Assembly (NCBI RefSeq): GCF_046097065.1
Contig: NZ_CP175563.1
Span: 806,001 to 870,000, forward strand
DNA from: Syntrophus buswellii
GTDB lineage: Bacteria; Desulfobacterota; Syntrophia; Syntrophales; Syntrophaceae
Direction of reading: 5' to 3'
DNA: 64,000 bases
Shown here: positions 27,632-35,549 of the stretch, piece by piece
Numbering within the stretch: the stretch's first letter is position 1
Layout of the letters: every line of letters starts with the position of its first letter
Notes under the pieces: model-generated
What the model saw: the letters and a program-made list of their open reading frames with translations, nothing else
The model's database searches: none
What the model was told of the DNA's origin: nothing
Position numbers and translations under genes: made by a program

Positions 27632-28099
27632 ATGGGGTATTGTCAGTTTTGCGAAATGATCGAAACGAACGCGTATAATATTTTTTACCGCGATCGTTTG
27701 CTGGCCGCGCTGGTCGAGATCTGTCCTAAAAATGTCGGCCACTTTTTAATTATACCGTTAAGGCACGTTGAAAGCATCTTCGAGTTGACCAATGAAGAAT
27801 ATCTTCAATTTCGAAAAGTTGCCTGGAGGGTTCTCTTTAATCAGTTTCACCGAATCAATTTTATTGAAAGGTATGAACACTACATTGCTTTGGCGGAAAA
27901 ATCCGATACGAGGGTCATTGAAAGATGCCATTCCGGTATTGAATTTCTCCGCGGAGCGACGCACGTTGCCCCTTCCGGATTTTCCATGGGGTTCAACGAA
28001 GGTCCCGATTCCGGGAAGGAATATCAGCATGTCCATATGCACGTTGTGCCGGCTTACGGGGATCGTGTGAACAGGCATGGATTCCGGTTTTTATTCTGA
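27632..28099 (+). CDS. HIT-family protein
   Basis: 155 aa. Histidine triad nucleotide-binding fold: the active-site motif is EYQHVHMHVVP (HxHxH) at about residue 133, preceded by the NVGHFLIIPLRHVESIF strand and, at the N-terminus, CQFCEMI. Substrates of such proteins are nucleoside phosphoramidates or dinucleoside polyphosphates; this one is not further defined. The insertion AEKSDTRVIERCHSGIEFL between strand and triad is longer than in minimal Hint proteins. Convergent with moeA (12-bp gap). Confidence 0.85.
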   Translation: MGYCQFCEMIETNAYNIFYRDRLLAALVEICPKNVGHFLIIPLRHVESIFELTNEEYLQFRKVAWRVLFNQFHRINFIERYEHYIALAEKSDTRVIERCHSGIEFLRGATHVAPSGFSMGFNEGPDSGKEYQHVHMHVVPAYGDRVNRHGFRFLF

Positions 28100-28111
28100 G
28101 TGATGTGTTTC

Positions 28112-29323
28112 CTATGTCAACAGCTGCACGGAAATGATGGATCCCGCCGGAAGAGCCTTTTTCCCTTCCGGGATGGAGGCCACTGCCGTAGCCTCGGCAA
28201 GGGAGTTCAAGCGGCTGCGTTTCGCCATGGGACGGAAATCCGGTAATTCTTCATGGTTTTCGAGGGTGCCGAAGAAAAAATCCGTCCAATCGGTTTCGCC
28301 TTCGCTGAGGTCCGAGGCAAGCCGGGCAGTCATCGTCGGCAGGCCTGGGTTTGTGTGACCGGCAAGGGCAAGGATTCCGGGAAGGGCGATCTGCAGAAAT
28401 CCCATCAGGTTGGATGGGGGGCCACCGGCCAGGATGAAAACGGGTTTTCGATCCAGCATGCCGAAACCAACGGCTTTACCGGGTCCGATGCGGATCCGGT
28501 GGAAAATCTTCTTCCATCCAAGCTCTTCAAGGACATGAGCCACCAAGTCATGATCCCCCACCCAGGCCCCGCCGCTGGTGATCAGGGCATCCGTTTGGTC
28601 CGCCAGGTTTTTCAATGCGCACAGCAGGGCAGCACGATCATCCCTGACGATGGCCGTACGGCTTTTCATCCGGTATCGATTGCACCATCCGGCCAGGGTC
28701 GTGATGTTGCTCGCGTAGAGTTTCCCATCCGTTAGAGGGTTCCCCGGTTCGACAATTTCATCGCCGGTGCCGAGCATTCCGACAACGGGATTACGGAAGA
28801 CGGGGACACTGCTATGTCCTGCGGCGGCCAGGAGGCCTGCCATGACAGGCGATATCCGCCGGCCGGCACGGAGGATCCATTGCCCTTTGGCCACATCACT
28901 GCCGCGCCTCAGAACATTCTTGGGCTGGGCAAAGCTTTCCACCAGCACATCGGAGTGCTCTTTCCGGGCATATTCTTCCGCGACCACGGCGTCAGCTCCG
29001 GTCGGGATGCGGGCTCCCGTCAAGACCCTGACCGTCGTCCCCTCCCTGACCTGGATATCCGTCTGCCCACCAGCGGCCATGGAACCCAGCAGCCTCAACC
29101 GGACAGGATTTTCGGCTGTGGCCCCGGCGACCTCATGGGCCAGGACCGCGTAGCCGTCTTTGCGGGAAGAATCCGTGGAGGGGGAATCGACCAAGGCAAA
29201 AAGATCACGGGCCGCGATGCGATCAACGCTTTCAACCAGGGAAACATTTTCCGCGGAAAGGGGGATAATGCCCTCCAGGGTCAATCGCAGAGCCTCTTCA
29301 AGACCAATAGACAGAGATTTCAT
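28112..29323 (-). CDS. moeA: Molybdopterin molybdotransferase MoeA
   Basis: 403 aa. Inserts molybdate (or tungstate) into adenylylated molybdopterin. Domain order is normal: N-terminal LALVDSPSTDSSRKDGYAV, MPT-binding domain with VGMLGTGDEIVEPG, and LITSGGAWVGDHDLVAHVL, then the C-terminal barrel. Two motifs deviate from the common form: GGxSxGxxD reads GGAWVGDHD (Ser replaced by Trp) and the GNP-type loop reads LAGGPPSNLMGF. This may mark a paralogue, for example one handling tungsten. The cofactor is needed by FdhA and BamB in this window. A long non-coding stretch lies upstream. Confidence 0.88.
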   Translation of the reverse strand: MKSLSIGLEEALRLTLEGIIPLSAENVSLVESVDRIAARDLFALVDSPSTDSSRKDGYAVLAHEVAGATAENPVRLRLLGSMAAGGQTDIQVREGTTVRVLTGARIPTGADAVVAEEYARKEHSDVLVESFAQPKNVLRRGSDVAKGQWILRAGRRISPVMAGLLAAAGHSSVPVFRNPVVGMLGTGDEIVEPGNPLTDGKLYASNITTLAGWCNRYRMKSRTAIVRDDRAALLCALKNLADQTDALITSGGAWVGDHDLVAHVLEELGWKKIFHRIRIGPGKAVGFGMLDRKPVFILAGGPPSNLMGFLQIALPGILALAGHTNPGLPTMTARLASDLSEGETDWTDFFFGTLENHEELPDFRPMAKRSRLNSLAEATAVASIPEGKKALPAGSIISVQLLT

Positions 29324-30135
29324 AATGCATTTCCTTAGAAAAAGAGACCGGAACTTGATCTGCTGTCCGCCAGAGAGGCGAATGCTTCTTCAAGCATCCG
29401 GTTAGGATTGAGCCGGCATCCTGTCGCTGCCGCAGCAATCCGGAAGGGAAAAAACCAGCTTGACCTGATAGGTGTCCTGATAAGTCCGGAAAGGGCGGCT
29501 CCTTCTTCTGCCCCTGTCGGCATCGGCATCGGGGGACGTCCATGGCGGAGAATCGGCATTCACATGCCGGGGGGCCGGGAAGCCGGAAAGGACTTGTCTC
29601 TATTCCAGGTGCTGAATCATGGAAAAAAAGGGTATGCCCGATCCTTATCCGACGACGGCGTGAGGGATTCAAGGGGGGGCCGTGGGGTTCGTTTTCCCAG
29701 GTTCTGTCAACCTGGTGAACGTTGAAAAAGAGGGTAGCCCATCTCAGGAAATTAGAGGTTGCAGCGGAAAACCTCACCTCAAGGGACCGCCAGTGGTTGG
29801 AAAGCCGATACGGTGGTAGTCTCTTGCGAAAAAGCGCGGGGACCCGTATTCGGTGAACTGGTCAGCGCCATAACGACAGGTGGGGACCGGCTGGCAATTC
29901 GGCACAAGGGAATTGCCAGCCGGTGGCGCTTAGCTTCGGGCTTTCGATCAGCAGCCGCAGCAGACATATCCGGCCATTCTATAGAGAGCGTTGAAAATTT
30001 TGGCCGCTTTTTTATGAAACCGTCTGCGTAAAGGGCCAGATGGTGAAACCGCCAACCATCAGCAAGCAAGAGCGATATCCTCCCGCTCGATGAACAGTTT
30101 TTCCCGGCACTCTGGAACTTGCAGCCAGGAATGTT
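29324..30135. other. Long intergenic region
   Basis: About 810 bp with no recognised gene. It contains a 15-bp perfect inverted repeat (listed separately) and short overlapping frames on both strands that do not resemble known proteins. No molybdenum-cofactor riboswitch was recognised upstream of moeA. Confidence 0.45.
29886..29924. repeat. 15-bp perfect inverted repeat
   Basis: Arms 29886-29900 and 29910-29924 (ACCGGCTGGCAATTC and its complement) with a 9-nt loop. No U tract follows on either strand, so it is not a canonical terminator. Confidence 0.7.
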
Positions 30136-30342
30136 TTAACTCGAACTCACTTCGTCAAGTGTTTCCGCAACTTGACAACCACCCCAGAGGGGGAAACCTT
30201 TTTTGAAAACGGTGCCAGGAAGCACCCTGATAACCTTACCCGATTTGGTCTGGATGTCCGCATTCCTGACACAAACCCAGGTGCCATCCGGTTTTTTCTC
30301 GAATTCCTTCAAGCTGAGTTTATCTTTGCTAATCTCTTCCAT
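30136..30342 (-). CDS. Small hypothetical protein
   Basis: 68 aa, mostly charged with beta-strand character (WVCVRNADIQTKSGKVIRV, VLPGTVFKKGFPLWGG). ATG 30342 is chosen because GGGGAG lies 7 nt upstream; the frame continues 14 codons further. No signal peptide or membrane segment. No family recognised. It stands alone on the minus strand. Confidence 0.6.
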   Translation of the reverse strand: MEEISKDKLSLKEFEKKPDGTWVCVRNADIQTKSGKVIRVLPGTVFKKGFPLWGGCQVAETLDEVSSS

Positions 30343-30803
30343 TCTATCTCTCCCCTTCAATATTTTTAAAAAATCATTGCCCACGGAGGTATTTATTCAG
30401 CGGGCAGCAATCCGAAACTCAGAGTGCGACAACCACCAACAAGGCCGGGACAAGTGTTTTTCCGGCCGTCAATACTTAGAGGAGCGCATCAGGCAGTGGT
30501 TGCAGGAGTTATTCATCCCTTGAGCAAAAGTGTTGACGGGCGATGGAAGCGTTTCCTGCCGCCTGACAGCGTAATATACAGCCGGCCTGTTGCTTCTTTG
30601 TTTCTTTCCCTCCCAGGTCGGGTTGCTCCGGGGACAACCCCATCGATCTGTCGGAGGGTTCGCTGGCAGCTTATAAGCAGATCGATCGTCACCGATGTTC
30701 CCTGAGACCGTTCCACACATCCGGCGCGTTCAAGGCTGCGGCGCCCGCCCCATCAGTTCATCGGTTGCCGGACTCCGTGATTGTTTACTGCAGAGCCTTG
30801 CGT
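30343..30803. other. Intergenic region
   Basis: About 460 bp without a recognisable gene, RNA or repeat. Confidence 0.4.
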
Positions 30804-31241
30804 TCAGGGAAGTCCTTTTACAATGGCATCGACTTCTGCAAGGTTGGTCACGACGGTCTGCAAGTAGACATTCACCCATTCGGGTTTGCCGGTGTTTGCG
30901 GCGATGGCCTTGAGCCGGTCAGAGGCGGCCAAAATGGCTGAAACCTGTTCCTTCAGCGTATCAGTAAGCTTCTTGAGCTCATCTCTGTCGGCCGTCCGCC
31001 GGGCCCGCAGAACCTTGGCCAGAAAGTCCGAAATAACCTCACCTTCGGCCTGGATCTGTCGAATGATTTCCGGGTCATAACCTGGAGCCTCCGCCACTGA
31101 GTAGCCCAGGTTTTTCAGGGCGAACCGAACGGTTTCGCTGATGATCAACAGAGTCTCTTTTGCGGGGTGGGGTTTGAAATTCTGCGGTGTGAAAGGCTTA
31201 GGGGTGATGTAGGTCTTAACAGTTCCTGCTCCTAAAGACAT
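30804..31241 (-). CDS. Hypothetical protein divergent from the bam operon
   Basis: 145 aa, start at 31241 fixed by an AGGAGG site 8 nt upstream. Begins MSLGAGTVKTYITPKPFTP, then is largely helical with heptad-like charged stretches (VLRARRTADRDELKKLTDTL), so a small helical bundle is likely. No transmembrane segment, no Cys. No family recognised. It faces away from bamB across a 440-bp AT-rich region that also holds the bam promoter, so the two may share regulation. Confidence 0.7.
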   Translation of the reverse strand: MSLGAGTVKTYITPKPFTPQNFKPHPAKETLLIISETVRFALKNLGYSVAEAPGYDPEIIRQIQAEGEVISDFLAKVLRARRTADRDELKKLTDTLKEQVSAILAASDRLKAIAANTGKPEWVNVYLQTVVTNLAEVDAIVKGLP

Positions 31242-31617
31242 ATCCTGTTCCTCCTTGCTCATGATCTTTCTAATTATGAATTGGTTTATCCAATATAAGA
31301 ATCCGCTCCGCATTTCAAGAAAAATATCTGTTTTTCTCACATTGAATAACAGAATTTATTTCGGGGATAAAAAAGCGGATCGGGCTGTTTTATTTCAGGA
31401 CAAAACGGAGAAAATGATGATGTATAAAAATATATTATTAATATTTACAATATAATGAACATGTCTCGCCTGATGTTGACCTTTCATGCGGCTAAGGGTG
31501 CAGAAGCCTCCCGGGGATGGAAACAGAAAATCAACTTATGTCATCGATAGCCTAAAGCGAAGAATATTTCTATAAATTACTTCGATCTATTTAATGACAA
31601 AATATGACAAATTTTCC

Positions 31618-31645
31618 TTGACAATCAGTTGGGCTGTGCTATGAA
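31618..31645 (+). promoter_or_regulatory. Sigma70-type promoter of bamB-F
   Basis: TTGACA (31618-31623), 16-nt spacer, TATGAA (31640-31645). Transcription would begin about 10 nt later, some 30 nt before the bamB ATG, which has GGGGT as ribosome site at 31674-31678. Confidence 0.65.
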
Positions 31646-31647
31646 AC

Positions 31648-31662
31648 GGTCACAATGTAACC
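31648..31662. promoter_or_regulatory. Putative operator at the bamB transcription start
   Basis: Dyad of the form GGTnACAnTGTnACC (15 bp) placed directly after the -10 box, a position where a bound repressor would block transcription. Confidence 0.4.
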
Positions 31663-31684
31663 AATATTTTAAAGGGGTAGCGAT

Positions 31685-33676
31685 ATGAGGTATGCAGAGA
31701 CGGGGTATAATTTGGAGATTGATTTAGCGACGGGAAACATAGAGCGAGTCGAAACTGATCCAAAACTAGTCGAAACCCATCTTGGAGGGCTGGGCACCAA
31801 TGTCAAGCTGCACTGGGATAGAGTCCCTCCGGAAACGAAGGCTTTTGACGATGGGAACATGATGATTTTCAGCTCCGGTCTTCTTAATGCCACACCGGCT
31901 TGGAGTGCGAATCGTACCTTGGTCACCTTTGTTTCCCCCCAGACGGGGATGCTGGCGTATCCGTTTTCGGGAGGATTCTGGTCCGCGGAACTCAAGTACG
32001 CGGGTTACGACAAAGTAATATTGAACAACAAATCGCCCAACTGGGTTTATATCTGGATAAAGAACGACAAGGTCGAGCTGCGTGATGCCTCTCATCTCGT
32101 GGGAAGGGGTGCATACGAAACTCAGGATCTTATCCGCGAGGAGCTTAAAGAGCCCGATGCCCAGATCTTCGCCATAGGTCCGGCGGGAGAAAATCGGTGC
32201 TTCACCGCGTCCATGGAACAGGGCCGGTCGAGTGCCAGCCGGCTTGGCGGTGGCGCCATCATGGGAGACAAGAAGGTCAAGGCCATTGCGGTGCGGGGGA
32301 CCAAGGACATCAACCTGTACGACGGTGAAGCCTTCATGAAAGAGATGATGGACATGATGGCTTACATCAATTACCGGAACGCCAACCCCATCCCCGGAGT
32401 CATGACCATTCTGGCCGGGATCGGCTCGCCGCAGGAGATGGTGCATACCGATGAGAAGTGGCATACGGAAAATTTCATGTGGGGAAATGCACGCGTCCGG
32501 AGAAGGGGATTCTGGGACGAGAACATTTCCGTGGAATGGCCTGAAACGCAGCTGGCCGGGATCAAACGGCTGATCAGCTGCTACAACTGCCCCCAACATT
32601 GCGGGGCATTGATCGCCTTCAAAGATACGCCCCGTTACATGGCAAAATGTTTCGGGAAGATGACGTACGCCATGGCGGCTTATGTCGACAGCTTGGATTG
32701 GTCCTGGAGAGCCCTGCAGCGGGCGACGGAGTATGGATTTGACTCCTTCTCAACGCCGCAGATCCTCGCCTTCGGTGTCGAGCTGATTGAGGCAGGCATT
32801 CTGACCGAGGAAGATCTGGTCGGGACGGACGAATACCCACCCTGCCCGGAAGAGACCGAGGAGCGGTTCCTTTGGTTGATGGATCGGACGGCCTATCGGC
32901 AGGGCATCGGCAATCTCCTGGCCGACGGTGTCTACTGGGCGGCCAGAGCGATCGGCAATGGGGCGGAAGCCTTTGACCACAATACGATCAAGAAGCATGA
33001 GCAGCTGCCACTCAAGCTGGGAACGCTGGATCCCATTTATTTCCTCATGTATACGACCAACGAAAAGATCAGCATCACCCAGATCGAGGGGAACTGGCCC
33101 CAGGCGGCATTCCCCACCATGGAGATGAGAGAGGAATTCGTCAGAGACTGGCCGCAGCTCCCCGATGATCACTTCAAACAGTACGTTCTGGATTGGGAAC
33201 CCCGGGGAGAAAAATCGATCCCCTTCTTCCCCACGCCTTACATGTGCAGTGAGATTGTCGACTGGATGGAGATGATGCACAACATCGATGACGCCTGCTG
33301 CATCTGTTGCGGGATGTCCGGCTTCTGCCTGAAGCCACCCTGGCATATCCACAACTATCCGAGGGTTATCCAGGCGGCGACAGGGATTGAAATGGATGAA
33401 GCAAAGCTGAAGAAAATTGTCAATCGCAACAGGAACCTGCACCGGGCACTGAATCTCAGGTACGGCTTCAGGAGGGAAGATGAGAACGCGCCGGAAGATC
33501 ACTGGAAGAGACGTTATCCCGAACTGGAGAAAGAGTTGCTGGATACATACTATCAGTACAAGGGATGGAATCTGGATGGCGTTCCCACGAAAGAACGACT
33601 CCATGAATTAGATTTGGATTATGTCGCGGAAGACTTAATGAAGAGAGGGATATTGAGAGATGGCGAAAATAACTAA
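31685..33676 (+). CDS. bamB: Benzoyl-CoA reductase (class II) catalytic subunit BamB, tungsten enzyme
   Basis: 663 aa, aldehyde:ferredoxin oxidoreductase family. In class II benzoyl-CoA reductases the bis-tungstopterin in this subunit reduces the aromatic ring to a cyclohexadiene without ATP. Marks: N-terminal MRYAETGYNLEIDLATGNIE, cofactor-binding domain with AIGPAGENRCFTASMEQG, and cluster-ligating Cys in CYNCPQHCG (near residue 300) and the later DDACCICCGMSGFC. No signal peptide; cytoplasmic. It overlaps bamC by 17 bp. BamB homologues also catalyse the reverse direction (cyclohexadienoyl-CoA oxidation) in some syntrophs, so physiological direction is open. Confidence 0.92.
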   Translation: MRYAETGYNLEIDLATGNIERVETDPKLVETHLGGLGTNVKLHWDRVPPETKAFDDGNMMIFSSGLLNATPAWSANRTLVTFVSPQTGMLAYPFSGGFWSAELKYAGYDKVILNNKSPNWVYIWIKNDKVELRDASHLVGRGAYETQDLIREELKEPDAQIFAIGPAGENRCFTASMEQGRSSASRLGGGAIMGDKKVKAIAVRGTKDINLYDGEAFMKEMMDMMAYINYRNANPIPGVMTILAGIGSPQEMVHTDEKWHTENFMWGNARVRRRGFWDENISVEWPETQLAGIKRLISCYNCPQHCGALIAFKDTPRYMAKCFGKMTYAMAAYVDSLDWSWRALQRATEYGFDSFSTPQILAFGVELIEAGILTEEDLVGTDEYPPCPEETEERFLWLMDRTAYRQGIGNLLADGVYWAARAIGNGAEAFDHNTIKKHEQLPLKLGTLDPIYFLMYTTNEKISITQIEGNWPQAAFPTMEMREEFVRDWPQLPDDHFKQYVLDWEPRGEKSIPFFPTPYMCSEIVDWMEMMHNIDDACCICCGMSGFCLKPPWHIHNYPRVIQAATGIEMDEAKLKKIVNRNRNLHRALNLRYGFRREDENAPEDHWKRRYPELEKELLDTYYQYKGWNLDGVPTKERLHELDLDYVAEDLMKRGILRDGENN

Positions 33677-34199
33677 GAAAATCAAGAGAATCAAGGTTGA
33701 TGCAGATAAGTGCAATGGCTGCCGGGGTTGTGAGATGGTTTGTGCCGGTTTTCACTCGGTCCCGAAATATAGTGTCATCAATCCGGCTAGATCCCGCATT
33801 AAGATTGTCCGTCACCCTACCTCGGACATCTGGCTTCCAGTGTTTGCAGGTGAGTACACCGCAGCCGAATGCATGGGCCGGGAAACGTATATAATCGACG
33901 GCAAGGAATACAGTGATTGCGACTTCTGCCGGGCTGCCTGTCCGGCCCGGGACAGGTTCAAAGAGCCGGATTCCGGTCTCCCCCTTCGCTGCGACATGTG
34001 TGAAAGCGATCCCCCTTTGGAAGTTCCAAAATGTGTCGAATGGTGCATCAGCGACGTGCTCACCTACGAAGAGGTGGAAGAAGAGGCCGACGAGAGCGTA
34101 GAGATGGAGGATGTGGAGACAGGGTTGGCTGCCTTGGTGGACAAGTACGGCTGGGAGAAGATGAAGGACACCTTTGCCCGGATGCAGCTGAAGGACTGA
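33660..34199 (+). CDS. bamC: Benzoyl-CoA reductase electron-transfer subunit BamC
   Basis: 179 aa iron-sulfur protein. Begins with MAKITKKIKRIKVDADKC and a CNGCRGCEMVC motif, followed by CDFCRAACPARD, CDMCESDPP and a final Cys pair (CVEWC), enough for three [4Fe-4S] clusters, as in the BamC partner that tightly binds BamB. The C-terminus is acidic (EEVEEEADESVEMEDVE). Its start lies inside bamB, consistent with coupled synthesis of a BC complex. Confidence 0.9.
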   Translation: MAKITKKIKRIKVDADKCNGCRGCEMVCAGFHSVPKYSVINPARSRIKIVRHPTSDIWLPVFAGEYTAAECMGRETYIIDGKEYSDCDFCRAACPARDRFKEPDSGLPLRCDMCESDPPLEVPKCVEWCISDVLTYEEVEEEADESVEMEDVETGLAALVDKYGWEKMKDTFARMQLKD

Positions 34200-34253
34200 G
34201 GGCTTAGCGCTCCGTAACGTAACGACATCCAGTGAAATTATCCGGTTGAATCC

Positions 34254-34292
34254 GGCGGGGTGCAGGTCGTTGGACGGCCCTGCATCCGCGCC
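34254..34292 (+). other. Intercistronic hairpin between bamC and bamD
   Basis: GC-rich inverted repeat (34254-34266 with 34279-34292, about 12 pairs with one bulge) and no U tract. More likely an RNA-processing or stability element than a terminator. Confidence 0.5.
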
Positions 34293-34338
34293 GGAGGAAG
34301 AAGTCGGAAACAGGATTATTATTTAAGGAAGGAAATCG

Positions 34339-35490
34339 ATGGAGACTATAGCTCCTTACAAAGAGATTATCGTCGAAGTGAAATCGCACGGTGGAGACGC
34401 CTTCAAGCGATGCTTTCAATGCGGGTTGTGCGACAGTGTCTGCCCCTGGAACCGGGTGACGACCTTCAGTATGCGCAAGCTGGTCCGGGAGGCCACCTTC
34501 GGCCTGACGGACATCGAGAGCGAGGACATGTGGCGCTGCACCACCTGCGGGAGATGTCCCCAGCAGTGCCCGAGGGACGTAAAGCAGATCGAATCCGGGG
34601 TTGCCCTGCGGAGGATCGCCACGGAATACGGGGTATTTCCCCATTCCGTCCTGCCCATCAAGTCGATTCGAGGCAGCCTCGTGGGTTCGGGGAACCCCCT
34701 GAACGAAGAGCGGGGGAAGAGGGCGGACTGGGCCAAGGGACTGAACGTTCCGGAGTTCACCGAGGATATGGACATCCTCTATTTTCCGGACTGCTACGCC
34801 TGCTATGACCCGAGGATGAAGAGGGTGGCCGTGGCCACGGCTAAGGTTCTGCAGAAGGCGGGGGTCAATTTCGGCATCCTGGGCGAGAAGGAAGTGTGCT
34901 GCGGCGAGAGCATCCGCAAGGCGGGTGACGAAGAGGTTTTCAGGCGCCTGGCCAAGGAAAACATCAAGGCCTTTGTCGACGCCGGGGTGAAGAAGATCCT
35001 GGTGTCTTCCCCCCATTGCTACCACACCTTCAAGAACGAGTACCCGGAGTTCATGGTGAACTTCGAGATCGTCCATATTTCCCAGTTCCTGGCCGAATTG
35101 ATCCGGGACGGGAAGCTGACCCTCAGCGGGGAGTTCGCCAAGAAGCTGACGTGGCACGACCCCTGTTACCTGGGCCGGCACAACGGCATCTACGCCGAGC
35201 CCCGGGAGGTTCTCCAGGCGGTTCCCGGAGCGGAGTTCACGGAGCTTCCGGAGCACCACGCCAACAGCCTGTGCTGCGGCGGCGGCGGTGGCCGGATCTG
35301 GATGGAGACGGTGAAAGGGGAGCGGTTCTGCGACCTTCGGATCGATCAGGCGGTGGGCGTCGGCGCGGAGGTGCTGGTGACGGCGTGTCCGTACTGCATC
35401 ACGAACTTCGAGGACAGCCGGGTGACCATGGGGTTTGACGAGAAGATCGAGGTCAAGGAGATCTCGGAAGTGATTGCGGAAGTGATCTAG
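34339..35490 (+). CDS. bamD: HdrD-like iron-sulfur subunit BamD
   Basis: 383 aa. N-terminal ferredoxin-type motifs CFQCGLCDSVCP and CTTCGRCPQQCP, then two CCG domains as in heterodisulfide reductase HdrB/HdrD: CYACYDP...VCCGES and CYLGRHNGIY...LCCGGGGG...ACPYCITNFE. In HdrB/D these bind a non-cubane [4Fe-4S] centre that handles two electrons. In the Bam complex it is proposed to pass electrons between the HdrA-like subunit and the BamBC core. ATG 34339 with AAGGAAGG upstream. Confidence 0.9.
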   Translation: METIAPYKEIIVEVKSHGGDAFKRCFQCGLCDSVCPWNRVTTFSMRKLVREATFGLTDIESEDMWRCTTCGRCPQQCPRDVKQIESGVALRRIATEYGVFPHSVLPIKSIRGSLVGSGNPLNEERGKRADWAKGLNVPEFTEDMDILYFPDCYACYDPRMKRVAVATAKVLQKAGVNFGILGEKEVCCGESIRKAGDEEVFRRLAKENIKAFVDAGVKKILVSSPHCYHTFKNEYPEFMVNFEIVHISQFLAELIRDGKLTLSGEFAKKLTWHDPCYLGRHNGIYAEPREVLQAVPGAEFTELPEHHANSLCCGGGGGRIWMETVKGERFCDLRIDQAVGVGAEVLVTACPYCITNFEDSRVTMGFDEKIEVKEISEVIAEVI

Positions 35491-35549
35491 CACATAGAGG
35501 ATGAGATATTTTTTTTTCACGAATTCATCAATTCGCTGAGGGTATATAA

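Larger units (their letters stand above)
31242..31684. other. AT-rich intergenic regulatory region upstream of bamB
   Basis: No gene. Holds the bamB promoter and a dyad at its 3' end. A direct repeat (ATGACAAA at about 31593 and 31604) lies upstream of the -35 box. Confidence 0.6.

Noticed and set aside
29324..29780. Molybdenum-cofactor riboswitch upstream of moeA
   Set aside because: Some small hairpins are present but the consensus elements were not recognised.
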